64,000 nucleotides of DNA from positions 18,076 to 82,075 of the forward strand of contig NZ_JAIPUT010000016.1 of NCBI RefSeq assembly GCF_020055635.1, in the 5' to 3' direction. The stretch's first letter is position 1; every line of letters begins with the position of its first letter. Below the pieces are notes generated by a model. That model saw nothing but the letters and a program-made list of their open reading frames with translations, did no database searches and was not told where the DNA came from. Position numbers and translations under genes: made by a program. This document shows positions 1 through 9,011 of the stretch, in pieces. The stretch is from Marivita sp. (GTDB lineage Bacteria; Pseudomonadota; Alphaproteobacteria; Rhodobacterales; Rhodobacteraceae).

Positions 1-62
1 TACCACCCGTTTTAAGGGCACTGTGCTGCTGAGATCGACTTTTCTCAACGCGGGCGTTGACT

Positions 63-83
63 CGGTATTTTTTCTGTATACCG
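63..83. promoter_or_regulatory. Inverted repeat upstream of the VOC gene
   Basis: A perfect 6-bp inverted repeat, CGGTAT at 63-68 and ATACCG at 78-83, lies 34 bp before the start of the VOC gene. The right half reads CTGTATACCG, which partly resembles GntR/FadR-type operators. A TTGACT box at 57-62 could be a -35 element, but I see no well-spaced -10. A regulator-binding site is an inference only. Confidence 0.3.
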
Positions 84-116
84 TCTGAACACAAATCGGA
101 CAATCGAGGGCACCAC

Positions 117-518
117 ATGACCTCCACACCCGCGCAGCGGCCCACTGATGGGTTCGTTCTTGCCATCACGTTTCAATACTATCGCGACCTTCCGGCAGCG
201 ATGCGCTTTTACGAAACGGTGCTGGGCCTGACCCTTGCCATCGATCAGGGCTGGTCGAAGATCTACAACATCGACGGCCAGGCGCATGTCGGTCTTGTTG
301 AGGAATCGCGCGGCATGCAGAACTGGGCCGAAGCGAAGACAAGCCAGTTGTGCCTGCGCGTTCCGGATGTCGATGCGTGGTACGCGTGGGCCAAGGAGAA
401 TGACGTGGACGGCTTGTCCCAGATGTTCGACAGCGCGGAGCTGGGTATCCGCGCGTTCGTCATGAACGATCCCGAAGGTTACCAGATCGAGGTGCAGACC
501 GCGAAACCCGGCCACTGA
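117..518 (+). CDS. VOC-superfamily (glyoxalase/bleomycin-resistance-like) protein
   Basis: A 133-residue single-domain protein of the vicinal oxygen chelate superfamily, which includes small metal-dependent lyases, isomerases and dioxygenases. The N-terminal beta-alpha unit (ITFQYYRDLPAAMRFYETVL) and the C-terminal DPEGYQIEV strand are typical of one VOC module. The start at 117 is preferred over an in-frame upstream start at 57 because GAGGG lies 6 bp before it and the VOC fold begins soon after. It is followed 77 bp later by an ABC-transporter operon in the same direction and may act on the imported compound. The substrate cannot be inferred from sequence. Confidence 0.8.
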   Translation: MTSTPAQRPTDGFVLAITFQYYRDLPAAMRFYETVLGLTLAIDQGWSKIYNIDGQAHVGLVEESRGMQNWAEAKTSQLCLRVPDVDAWYAWAKENDVDGLSQMFDSAELGIRAFVMNDPEGYQIEVQTAKPGH

Positions 519-595
519 CACTGACGCAGTGGACCGAACAACAATCCAGAGGGTCGGAAAACCGACCCCGACACCCCCAACACGGAGTTCCTTTC

Positions 596-2155
596 ATGAA
601 GCATACCCCCAAAGCCGCATTGCGCACCGGCGTGCTGAGCGCGACCGTTCTTGCCTTGACCGCCGGTCTGGCCGTCGCGCAGGAAAAATCGGTGACGATC
701 GGCCTGACCGCTGATCCAAGCCATCTATACCCGCTGGCGGGCGAAGAACTGTCCTCGAACATCATGTATTACCACCTCTACGACCCGCTGGTAAAGCGCA
801 GCCCCGATCTGACCTTCGGGCCTGGCCTTGCCGAAAGCTGGGAGAACGTCGACGAGACCACATGGCGTTTCAAACTGCGGGAAGGCGTGACCTTCCACAA
901 TGGCAACGCATTCACTGCTGATGATGTCGTGTTCACCGTCGAAAAGGCGCGTGAGTCGATCCGCCCTGATCTCGTGGCAAACATCGCGTCGATCACCGCT
1001 GTCGATGACCTGACGGTCGAGATCACCACGCCGGCGCCTTACGCGGTTCTGCCCAACGATCTGGCTGAACTGTTGATCCTCGACGAGGACTACACGACCG
1101 AGACCGGCGACGAGCAGATGGACCTTCAGCCGATGGGCACCGGACCTTACATGCTCGAAGAATGGATCAAGGAAGAGCGTCTGGTCCTGACCGCTTTCGA
1201 CGATTACTGGGCCGGCGAGCCGACCATCGACCAGGTCACGTTTCGCCCGATCACCAACCCCGCGACCCGGACTGCGGCGTTGCTGACTGGCGAAGTGGAC
1301 GTGATCCAGGATCTGTCGGTGCGCGATGTGGAGCGTGTGAAATCCGAAGAGGGCTTCAAGGTTCTGACCCGTCCCAGCCTTCTCAACGTCGTCTTGGCGA
1401 TGGACACACGCGCGGAATCGCCGACCATCGAAGGCGAGAACCCGATGACCGACCAGCGTGTGCGTGAAGCCATTGCGCGGGCGATTGACGTCGATGCGAT
1501 CAACCAGATCGTGATGAACGGGCTTGCGACCCCCAGCGACCAGTTCGTTCCGTCCTCGCATATCGGCTACGTCGACGGGATGAACTTCCGCGAGATGTAT
1601 CCGCTCGATATCGAGAAGGCGCAGGAATTGATGGCCGAAGCAGGCTATGCCGACGGCTTCACCATGACGCTTGACGCCACCAATGACCGCTATGTCAACG
1701 ATGCGCAGATCGCACAGGCGCTGGCGTCGATGCTGGCCAAGATCAACATCGACCTTCAATTGAACATCATGCCCAAGTCGAACTTCTGGGGCTACATCCG
1801 TGTGCCCACAGAACAGTCCAGCTTCATCATGAGCGGATGGGATGTGCCTGCGGGCGATGCCGGGTCGATGTATGGCGCGCTGTTCTACACCCGCGACAAG
1901 AAAGAGGGTTACGGTCAGGTGAACCGGGGATCGTATTCCAACCCCGAGGTCGATGCGCTTGTCGATCAGGCCGACGCGACGCCCAGCATCGAAGAGCGTG
2001 ACCGCATTTTGCAGGAGGCCACCAGGTTGCTGCTGGCGGACATCCCGATGATCCCCGTGCATTACGAACAGGACATCTACGCCGCCCGCGAGGGTGTGAG
2101 CCTGACCCCGCGCGTGGACAAGTTCATCTGGGCCTATGACATGGATGTCGAATAA
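596..2155 (+). CDS. Oligopeptide/dipeptide-type ABC transporter substrate-binding protein (SBP_bac_5)
   Basis: A 519-residue periplasmic solute-binding protein of the DppA/OppA family, the usual length. An N-terminal Sec signal peptide (basic start, hydrophobic stretch to about residue 28, ending AVAQ) precedes the mature protein. Family hallmarks include the WRFKLREGVTFHNGNAFTADD region near residue 90-110 and the conserved MGTGPYMLEEW segment. There is a good ribosome site (GGAG) just before the ATG. It is the first gene of a complete transporter operon that ends with an amidohydrolase and a DapA-family enzyme, so the ligand is probably the substrate of those enzymes (inference) rather than a peptide. 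Confidence 0.93.
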   Translation: MKHTPKAALRTGVLSATVLALTAGLAVAQEKSVTIGLTADPSHLYPLAGEELSSNIMYYHLYDPLVKRSPDLTFGPGLAESWENVDETTWRFKLREGVTFHNGNAFTADDVVFTVEKARESIRPDLVANIASITAVDDLTVEITTPAPYAVLPNDLAELLILDEDYTTETGDEQMDLQPMGTGPYMLEEWIKEERLVLTAFDDYWAGEPTIDQVTFRPITNPATRTAALLTGEVDVIQDLSVRDVERVKSEEGFKVLTRPSLLNVVLAMDTRAESPTIEGENPMTDQRVREAIARAIDVDAINQIVMNGLATPSDQFVPSSHIGYVDGMNFREMYPLDIEKAQELMAEAGYADGFTMTLDATNDRYVNDAQIAQALASMLAKINIDLQLNIMPKSNFWGYIRVPTEQSSFIMSGWDVPAGDAGSMYGALFYTRDKKEGYGQVNRGSYSNPEVDALVDQADATPSIEERDRILQEATRLLLADIPMIPVHYEQDIYAAREGVSLTPRVDKFIWAYDMDVE

Positions 2156-2172
2156 GCTCCGAAGCCTCGAAG

Positions 2173-2199
2173 TCCCCGGCGGTCTTGACCTGCCGGGGA
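2173..2199 (+). terminator. Intercistronic stem-loop after the binding-protein gene
   Basis: TCCCCGGC at 2173-2180 pairs with GCCGGGGA at 2192-2199, and the enclosed GGTC/GACC extends the stem to about 12 bp with one bulged T and a TT loop. There is no clear T-run after it. In SBP-first operons such hairpins commonly protect the SBP mRNA or partially terminate, which raises SBP level over the permeases; that role is inferred here. Confidence 0.55.
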
Positions 2200-2241
2200 T
2201 CCCCTTTCTGACACCCTCCCGCGAAAGACCGTAGCCAGCCG

Positions 2242-3207
2242 ATGCTTGGATACCTGCTCAAACGTCTGATCCAGATGACGCTGGTGCTCTGGGTCGTGTC
2301 GGTCATCGTGTTCCTCATGATGAGCTTTACAGGCGATCCGGTTTTCATGGTGGTGCCAATTGACGCCTCCGACGCCGAGATTGCACAGGCGCGGCGGCTT
2401 CTTGGCCTCGATGACTCGTTGCCGGTGCAATACTGGAAATTCCTGACCAGCCTGCTTCAAGGCGATTTCGGCCGGTCCTATGTGTTTCGCCAACCGGCGA
2501 TGACGCTGATCCTTGAACGGATGCCCGCCACGGTGGAACTCGTGCTTGTGGCGATGGCGCTGGCGATTGCGGTTGCAATCCCGCTTGGTGTCTATGCCGG
2601 GGCCAACCCGCAGAGCCGGATAAGCCGGGTCATCATGGCGGGTTCGCTTCTGGGAATCTCCCTGCCGGGTTTCTGGATCGGCATGGTCCTGATCTACCTG
2701 TTCGCCGTACACTGGGGGATATTCCCGTCTTCGGGACGGGGCGACACGGTCGAGATATTCGGTATCCGCCTCAGTATCCTGACATGGGACGGCTGGACCC
2801 ATATCGTCCTGCCTGCCGTCACCCTGTCGCTTGCCACAATGGCGATCATCCTGCGCATCACCCGTGCCGGCATGATGGAGGTCGGGCGTCAGGACTTCAT
2901 GAAGTTCGCCCGTGCCAAGGGGGCGACGCGGGGCGACGTGCTTTACAAACACGGGCTGAAGAATGCGCTCATCCCGGTGGTCACGATCTTCGGCCTGCAA
3001 CTGGGCGACCTGATCGCGTTCGCCACCATCACCGAGACGATTTTCTCTTGGCCCGGCATGGGCAAGCTCCTGATCGATAGCATCTATCGTGCCGACCGTC
3101 CGGTGATCGTGGTCTACCTGATGCTGGTCGCACTGATCTTCGTTGTCATCAATTTCCTCGTGGACGTGATCTATATGCTGATCGACCCACGCATCCGGCT
3201 GAAATGA
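2242..3207 (+). CDS. ABC transporter permease, DppB/OppB type
   Basis: A 321-residue inner-membrane permease with about six transmembrane helices (first at roughly residues 10-28, last at 290-312). It carries the cytoplasmic EAA-like coupling loop near residues 222-245 (RAKGATRGDVLYKHGLKNAL), where the ATPase subunits dock, and ends with the family-typical DPRIRLK tail. It lies 86 bp downstream of the binding-protein gene behind a stem-loop, and 10 bp before the second permease. Together the two permeases form the membrane channel of the transporter. Confidence 0.93.
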   Translation: MLGYLLKRLIQMTLVLWVVSVIVFLMMSFTGDPVFMVVPIDASDAEIAQARRLLGLDDSLPVQYWKFLTSLLQGDFGRSYVFRQPAMTLILERMPATVELVLVAMALAIAVAIPLGVYAGANPQSRISRVIMAGSLLGISLPGFWIGMVLIYLFAVHWGIFPSSGRGDTVEIFGIRLSILTWDGWTHIVLPAVTLSLATMAIILRITRAGMMEVGRQDFMKFARAKGATRGDVLYKHGLKNALIPVVTIFGLQLGDLIAFATITETIFSWPGMGKLLIDSIYRADRPVIVVYLMLVALIFVVINFLVDVIYMLIDPRIRLK

Positions 3208-3217
3208 GGGGCGTGTG

Positions 3218-4090
3218 ATGACCGGTTTCCTGGCCTCCGAATTCTTTCACAACTACCGCCGCAGCGCGTCCGCGATCATCGGCAGCGCGCTGATGGCGGC
3301 CTTCGCCTTTGCCGTTCTCGCCGGGCCGTTCCTCGTGGCCCAGGACCCCTACGACATCGCCTCGCTGAACCTGATGGACAGCTACAAGCCGCCCGTCTGG
3401 CTGCCCGGCGGTGACCCGCAATTCTGGCTGGGTACGGACGGGCAGGGGCGCGATGTCTGGGCGTCGATCCTCTATGGCGCGCGCATCTCGCTGTTCATCG
3501 GTCTGGTGGCGATGGTCGCGTCCTGCACCATCGGCACGTTGCTGGGGCTGATCGCCGGGTTCTACGGCGGGATCGTGGATTCCGTGATCATGCGGATTGC
3601 GGACATTCAGCTGTCCTTTCCCTCCATCCTGATCGCGCTGTTCCTGATGTCGGCTGTCGGTACTGGCGTCGACAAGGTGCTGATCGCGCTGACGGCGGTG
3701 GGCTGGGTCGTCTATGCCCGCACGGTCCGTGGATCGACCCTGTCGGAGATCGAAAAGGAGTACGTGCAGGCGGCCAAGGTCGCGGGTCTTCCCAACCACA
3801 AGATCATCCGCAAGCACGTGCTGCCCAACGTGCTGACGCCGCTCATCGTGATCGCGACGATCCAGGTCGGCACCTTCGTTTTGATCGAAGCGTCGCTGAG
3901 TTTCCTCGGCGTCGGTGTGCCGATCACCCAGCCGTCGCTGGGGCTGCTGATCAAGAACGGCTTTGACGTGCTGTTCAGTGGCCTCTGGTGGACGTCGGTG
4001 TTCCCCGGCGTGGCGATCATGATGCTGGTCTTCGGCATCAACCTTTTCGGTGATTTTCTGCGCGACGAACTGAATCCGAGGCTGAAATGA
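3218..4090 (+). CDS. ABC transporter permease, DppC/OppC type
   Basis: The second inner-membrane permease, about 290 residues. It has the N-terminal membrane anchor, the family motif LGTDGQGRD near residues 72-80, and the EAA coupling loop AAKVAGLPNHKIIRKHVLPN near 187-206. The GAGG at 3206-3209 serves either a GTG at 3215 or the ATG at 3218; the ATG is chosen. The stop overlaps the next gene's start (ATGA), so it is translationally coupled to the first ATPase gene. Confidence 0.93.
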   Translation: MTGFLASEFFHNYRRSASAIIGSALMAAFAFAVLAGPFLVAQDPYDIASLNLMDSYKPPVWLPGGDPQFWLGTDGQGRDVWASILYGARISLFIGLVAMVASCTIGTLLGLIAGFYGGIVDSVIMRIADIQLSFPSILIALFLMSAVGTGVDKVLIALTAVGWVVYARTVRGSTLSEIEKEYVQAAKVAGLPNHKIIRKHVLPNVLTPLIVIATIQVGTFVLIEASLSFLGVGVPITQPSLGLLIKNGFDVLFSGLWWTSVFPGVAIMMLVFGINLFGDFLRDELNPRLK

Positions 4091-5073
4091 CCGATCAACC
4101 GCTTCTGGCCGTGCGTGACCTGCGCACCCATTTTCACACTTTTTCCGGAACGGTAAAGGCGGTGGACGGCGTGAGTTTCGAGATCGGGCAAGGCGAGGTG
4201 ATGGGCCTCGTGGGCGAGTCCGGTGGCGGCAAGTCGGTGGTCGGATTTTCGATCCTCGGGCTGATCGACAGCCCGGGAAAGATCGAAGCAGGCGAAATCC
4301 TGCTCGATGGCAAGAACCTTGTCGCTGCCAGTGAAGCCGAGCTGCGCAAGGTGCGCGGGCGCGAAATTTCGATGGTGTTTCAGGACCCCATGACCTCGCT
4401 CAACCCGCTTCATTCCGTGGGTCGGCAGATGGACGAGGTGCTGCGCCTGCACACCGATCTGGACGCCAAGGCGCGGCAGGCGGCCTGTGTCGAAATGCTC
4501 GAAAGCGTCGGTATCAGCCGCGCGGCGGAGCGGCTCAAGGCCTATCCGCACCAGTTTTCCGGCGGCATGCGGCAGCGGGTGGTGATTGCGATTGCCTTGC
4601 TGGCGCGCCCCCGCCTGATCATCGCGGACGAGCCGACAACCGCTCTCGACGTGACGATCCAGAGCCAGATCCTGAAACTTATGCGCGCCCAGATCGCCGA
4701 GAAGGGCGCGTCGATGATCCTGATCACGCACGATCTGGCCGTGGTGTCGGAAATGGCGGACCACATCACGGTTCTCTACTGCGGCAAGGTGGTAGAGCGG
4801 GGCCGCACCCGCGACCTGATCAACGCGCCGTCGCACCCGTATACGCGCGGGTTGATCGACAGCATCCCGGACACGGTAAACCGGCATGACCGGCTGAGCC
4901 AGATCCCTGGCACGGTGCCGGATATCCGCAATCTGCCCAAGGGCTGCAATTTCCGCGACCGCTGCCCACGCGCCCAGGCGCTCTGCGCCGAGGTGGAGCC
5001 GCAGCTTGAGCCGCAGCACGGAACCCTGTCGTCCGCCTGCCATTTCCCCCTCAAGCCCGGAGAGGCCGCATGA
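4087..5073 (+). CDS. Oligopeptide-type ABC transporter ATP-binding protein, DppD type
   Basis: A 328-residue cytoplasmic ATPase. Walker A is GESGGGKS (43-50), the signature FSGGMRQR is near 157-164, Walker B LIIADE is near 177-182, and the switch His is in LITHDL near 215. The C-terminal oligopeptide-transporter extension contains the Cys pair [11 protein letters not shown], which binds an iron-sulfur cluster in some DppD/DppF proteins. It starts within the ATGA overlap with the permease gene and overlaps the next ATPase gene by 4 bp. Confidence 0.94.
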   Translation: MTDQPLLAVRDLRTHFHTFSGTVKAVDGVSFEIGQGEVMGLVGESGGGKSVVGFSILGLIDSPGKIEAGEILLDGKNLVAASEAELRKVRGREISMVFQDPMTSLNPLHSVGRQMDEVLRLHTDLDAKARQAACVEMLESVGISRAAERLKAYPHQFSGGMRQRVVIAIALLARPRLIIADEPTTALDVTIQSQILKLMRAQIAEKGASMILITHDLAVVSEMADHITVLYCGKVVERGRTRDLINAPSHPYTRGLIDSIPDTVNRHDRLSQIPGTVPDIRNLPKGCNFRDRCPRAQALCAEVEPQLEPQHGTLSSACHFPLKPGEAA

Positions 5074-6098
5074 CCGACACACCCATGCTCGACGTGCGCG
5101 ACCTCCAGATGCACTTTCCCATCGGTGGCGGCTTCCTTGACCGGCTGCGCGTCGGGGCTGGCGGCGTACGGCTCGACAACCCGGTGGTGCACGCCGTCAA
5201 CGGCGTCAGCTTCAAGATCGCGCGTGGAGAGATCATGGCGCTCGTGGGCGAGTCCGGGTGTGGCAAGTCCACGGTCGCCAAGACCATTGCGCGCATCTAC
5301 ACCCCCACCGCCGGAGAAGTGCGCATCGAGGGCGAGGATATCGCAAGCTACGGGTTTGCCGAATTGCTGCCCGTGCGCGCCCGAATGCAGATGATCTTCC
5401 AGGATCCCTATGCCTCGCTCAACCCGCGCCAGAGGGTGCGTGATATCGTGGCCGAACCGCTGCTGGAACAGACCAAGGGCGCGGATGATCGGAAGGACGT
5501 GCCCCGCCGGATCACCGAGCTTTTGGCCAAGGTCGGGCTGAATGCCGAACACGCAAACCGCTATCCGCACCAGTTCTCGGGAGGACAGCGACAGCGGATC
5601 GGCATTGCGCGCGCCTTGTCGGTGACGCCGGGGCTGATCATCGCGGATGAGCCGGTCTCGGCCCTGGACGTGTCCATTCAGGCGCAGATCCTGAACCTTA
5701 TGAAAGACCTGCGCGACGAATTCGGGCTGGCCTATTTGTTCATCAGCCATGACCTTTCGGTGGTGAACCACATCGCGGATCAGGTCGGTGTGATGTATCT
5801 GGGCTTTTTGGTCGAACACGCGCCGCGCGACGTTTTGTTTGCGCGGCCGCGCCATCCTTACACCCGCGCGTTGCTGTCGGCTGCCCCCAGCATCAAGGAA
5901 AAGCGCGAGACCGATGAGATCGTGCTCTCGGGCGAGGTGCCATCCGCGCTGGATCTGCCGTCTGGCTGCTGTTTCCGAACACGCTGTCCGTTCGCGTGGG
6001 AGCGGTGCGCCAGGGAACGTCCGGCGTTGCAGGATGTGGGCGACGGGCAGACGGTGGCCTGCCACCTGATCGACGAGCCGGAAAGGGACAGGCCATGA
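5070..6098 (+). CDS. Oligopeptide-type ABC transporter ATP-binding protein, DppF type
   Basis: A 342-residue partner ATPase. Walker A GESGCGKST is near 60-68, the signature FSGGQRQR near 169-176, and Walker B LIIADEP near 189-195. The C-terminal Cys-containing tail (GCCFRTRCPFAWERC) is typical of the family. A short insert after the first strand (about residues 20-40) is common in DppF-type subunits. It overlaps both neighbours through ATGA junctions, so this ATPase, DppD and the downstream leaderless binding-protein homologue are translationally coupled. Confidence 0.94.
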   Translation: MTDTPMLDVRDLQMHFPIGGGFLDRLRVGAGGVRLDNPVVHAVNGVSFKIARGEIMALVGESGCGKSTVAKTIARIYTPTAGEVRIEGEDIASYGFAELLPVRARMQMIFQDPYASLNPRQRVRDIVAEPLLEQTKGADDRKDVPRRITELLAKVGLNAEHANRYPHQFSGGQRQRIGIARALSVTPGLIIADEPVSALDVSIQAQILNLMKDLRDEFGLAYLFISHDLSVVNHIADQVGVMYLGFLVEHAPRDVLFARPRHPYTRALLSAAPSIKEKRETDEIVLSGEVPSALDLPSGCCFRTRCPFAWERCARERPALQDVGDGQTVACHLIDEPERDRP

Positions 6099-7531
6099 CC
6101 ATCATCGCACAGGCCCGGCTGGGCATTCACGATCCGCACGACTGCACCGATGCCAGCGACGAGCTACCAATCCTGCACGCGGTCTATGACACGCTGGTCC
6201 GACGCGTCGGGCAGGGCTTCGTGCCGCATCTGGCGCGGCGCTGGGAGGTGTCGGACGACGCGCGGGTCTGGACGTTTCACCTGAACCCCGATGTGCGGTT
6301 TCACGATGGCAGTCCCTGTGACGCGCGGTCAGTCAAGGCATCGCTCGAACGTATGGCGCGCGAGGACAAGGGGTATACGCTGGGAGCCCCGGCAGTCTGG
6401 CGGCAGTATCTTGGCGGAGCGCAGATAGACGTGATTGATGCGGTGACGCTGCGCGTGACACTGTCAGACCCGATGGCGGATTTGCTGGATGTCTTGGAGC
6501 AAGGCTTCATCGTTGCCCCCTCGGCCTTTGAAGCGCTGGATGCGGGCGACCTTACCGCACAGGTCGGATCGGGGCCGTATCGGATTACCACGATCGGTGA
6601 GACCGAGATCAGCGCGGCACGCGTGGACGGGCATTTCGCCGGTGAGCCTGCCAACGCAGAGATCACATGGCGGCTGGTTCCCGATCCCGCCGACAGGCTT
6701 GCGCTGCTCGAGAGTGGCGACGTTCAGGTGGCCAACGGACTCGATTTCGAGGCGTCGCGGAAGCTGGGGATCAAGCGTCACGAATACCTGTCTCCTGTGG
6801 CGATCATCTACCTTTTGAACGCCGCCAAGGGTCCGCTGGCCGATGCTCGGATCCGTCGCGCTCTGAGCGTCGCCGTGGATCGCGACGCGCTGGTCGACAC
6901 CGTCATGCACGGCGCGGCGCGGCCTTTGCGTGGCTTCGTCAGCCCTAATCACTTTGGCGCGGGCGACGGGCAGGGCGCGCAATGCGACCGTGATCTTGCG
7001 CGGGCGCTTCTGGCCGAGGCCGGGTATGCGGATGGCCTGATGCTCGAGGTCGATTGCCCGACACGGTTGCCGGACGAGGCGGAGCGGTTGACCGCGGCCT
7101 TGGGTGAGCAACTGGCGGACGTGGGCATCAGGCTCAACGTGCATGTTCATCCGGAGCGCGAGGACTACGCGCACATGGTCCGGCGCAAGGAAATCCGGGA
7201 TCTCTGCGTGTTCGATTCCAGCCCGATGAGCACCTATCGCGTGCTGTATGAAAAGATCGACTCGCGCCTCAAAGGGTCATGGTGGCAAGGCTATGCCAAC
7301 CCCGAGGTCGAAGCGGTGATCGACCAAGGCCGCGTTACACCGGACCGCGCCGAGCGTGCCGCGATCTGGCGCGAGGCCTATGCGCTGTTGCAGGATGACC
7401 CGGCGTGGCTCACGCTCTACAACCCGATCCGGGTGATCGGGCTGGCGGGGGAGCATCCGGATTTCGCGATGCCCGCTGACGGCGTGATCGACGTGGCCCG
7501 CCTTCCGTATTTGCCGGAGGGTGGCGCATGA
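6095..7531 (+). CDS. Leaderless SBP_bac_5-family substrate-binding-protein homologue
   Basis: A 478-residue homologue of the operon's own DppA-like protein, with the family segments WTFHLNPDVRFHDGSPCDARSV, GSGPYRI and the C-terminal WWQGYANPEVE region. It begins MTIIAQARLGIHDPHD and has no signal peptide or lipobox, which is unusual for a periplasmic binding protein. The start is well fixed by the ATGA overlap with the ATPase gene; upstream in-frame codons would lie inside that gene. Either it works in the cytoplasm, perhaps binding the imported ligand, or it is exported by another route. It overlaps the amidohydrolase gene by 4 bp. Confidence 0.85.
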   Translation: MTIIAQARLGIHDPHDCTDASDELPILHAVYDTLVRRVGQGFVPHLARRWEVSDDARVWTFHLNPDVRFHDGSPCDARSVKASLERMAREDKGYTLGAPAVWRQYLGGAQIDVIDAVTLRVTLSDPMADLLDVLEQGFIVAPSAFEALDAGDLTAQVGSGPYRITTIGETEISAARVDGHFAGEPANAEITWRLVPDPADRLALLESGDVQVANGLDFEASRKLGIKRHEYLSPVAIIYLLNAAKGPLADARIRRALSVAVDRDALVDTVMHGAARPLRGFVSPNHFGAGDGQGAQCDRDLARALLAEAGYADGLMLEVDCPTRLPDEAERLTAALGEQLADVGIRLNVHVHPEREDYAHMVRRKEIRDLCVFDSSPMSTYRVLYEKIDSRLKGSWWQGYANPEVEAVIDQGRVTPDRAERAAIWREAYALLQDDPAWLTLYNPIRVIGLAGEHPDFAMPADGVIDVARLPYLPEGGA

Positions 7532-8961
7532 GGGCCGACACGCTTCTGACCGGCGGGTGCGTCGTCACGATGGATCCGGACCGCCAGGTGATCGACAATG
7601 GCGCGGTTGCCGTCGCTGACGGCAGGATCCTCGCCGTGGGTGCTGCGGACAGTCTCGACATACAGGCCGAACGCGTCATCGACACCACCGGCCATATCGT
7701 CTTTCCCGGCCTGATCGACGTGCACGCCCATGCCGGTCACGGGCTGGTCAAATCCATCGGAATGCATGAAGGCGACCGGTGGGAAGAGATTTGCGGCGAG
7801 GTCTACACTCAGGCCTCTCCACCCGGGTTCTGGTATGCCGAAGCGCGGCTGGCGGCGCTTGAACGTCTTCGGTTCGGGGTGACCACCGGTGTGTCCCTGC
7901 TGGGCGGTGGCGACACGATCATGCGCACCGACGATCCGGCTTATGCCGCCGCTCATTGCCGGGGTGTGGTCGAGGTCGGCACCCGCAGCGTTGTCGCCGT
8001 GGGTCCAACCCGCGCGCCGCATCCGCTGACCTATGCCGACTGGCAGGACGGTACACGAAACACATACCCCGTGTCGTTCGAACGGCAGATGCAGACGTTG
8101 CAGGATGTCGTTGCGGACTGGCACGACACGCACGAGGGTCGCATCCGCATCGCGGCGCTGTATCCGGTGCTGCGCGATGAGCATGAGCGCGATATGTCGC
8201 CCGAAGATTACCAAACGGCCTGCGGGCAAGCAAAAGTCGTGCGGGCATATGCCCGGGAAAAGGGGTTGATCTTCACGCAGGACGGCCACTGGCGCGGGTC
8301 GATCCGGCGGGCAGAGAAACTTGGCCTGCTGGGGCCGGACAGTCTCTTGTCACATTGCATCGACTTGCATGAGGACGAGATCGCGCTGCTGGCCGATACG
8401 CGCACCAAGGTCGCGCACAACCCCTCGGCAAACGCCTCGATTGCGGGCCGCTGCCCGGCGACCGAACTCATGGACGCGGGGGCCTGTGTCGCGCTTGGCT
8501 CGGACGCCACCGCGCCGGATCGGTCGGCAGATATGTTCCGGCACATGCAACAGGCCATGCACTATCACCGCCGCCATTTCCAGGATGCTTCGGTCCTGCC
8601 GATCGGCAAAGTTCTGGAGATGTGCACCATCGGCGGCGCGCGAGCGCTGGGGCTGGAGGACCGGATCGGGTCGCTGGAACCGGGCAAGCTGGCGGACATC
8701 GTCACGATGGACCTGCGCCGCCCGCATCTTTGCCCGCCGAACATGCCGCTGCATCGGCTTGTTTGCTTCGCCAATGGCAATGACGTGACCAACGTGATGG
8801 TCGGTGGCGAGATGGTGCTGGAGCAGCGAAGGTCTACCCGTGTGGAGGAAGCGGATGTCCTGTCCGATGCCGTGCGCCAGACGGGGGTGATGATCGACAG
8901 GATCGGTGGGGCGGCCGATCTTGAATTGCCTTCGGATTTCTGGGGCCACCAACGGCCGTGA
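7528..8961 (+). CDS. TRZ/ATZ-family amidohydrolase (cytosine-deaminase/chlorohydrolase-like)
   Basis: A 477-residue metal-dependent hydrolase of the family that includes atrazine chlorohydrolase, guanine deaminase and 8-oxoguanine deaminase. The two-part beta-sandwich frames a TIM barrel. The HxH motif is at residues 66-68 (DVHAHAG), further candidate metal ligands are His254 (FTQDGHW) and His276 (LLSHCIDL), and the catalytic Asp is near 326 (LGSDATAP). The C-terminal GSLEPGKLADIV segment is a hallmark. Coupled by overlap to the binding-protein homologue, it probably hydrolyses or deaminates the compound brought in by the transporter. The substrate is not predictable. Confidence 0.9.
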   Translation: MRADTLLTGGCVVTMDPDRQVIDNGAVAVADGRILAVGAADSLDIQAERVIDTTGHIVFPGLIDVHAHAGHGLVKSIGMHEGDRWEEICGEVYTQASPPGFWYAEARLAALERLRFGVTTGVSLLGGGDTIMRTDDPAYAAAHCRGVVEVGTRSVVAVGPTRAPHPLTYADWQDGTRNTYPVSFERQMQTLQDVVADWHDTHEGRIRIAALYPVLRDEHERDMSPEDYQTACGQAKVVRAYAREKGLIFTQDGHWRGSIRRAEKLGLLGPDSLLSHCIDLHEDEIALLADTRTKVAHNPSANASIAGRCPATELMDAGACVALGSDATAPDRSADMFRHMQQAMHYHRRHFQDASVLPIGKVLEMCTIGGARALGLEDRIGSLEPGKLADIVTMDLRRPHLCPPNMPLHRLVCFANGNDVTNVMVGGEMVLEQRRSTRVEEADVLSDAVRQTGVMIDRIGGAADLELPSDFWGHQRP

Positions 8962-9011
8962 CGCTCTCTTCACCTCATCCGGACAGACCGCAACAAAGAC
9001 GGAAAAGCGCT

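Noticed and set aside
725..2062. A 445-codon minus-strand open frame opposite the first binding-protein gene
   Set aside because: Composition is typical of a shadow frame (His, Arg, Val rich, no recognisable fold), while the plus strand encodes a complete signal-peptide-bearing SBP.
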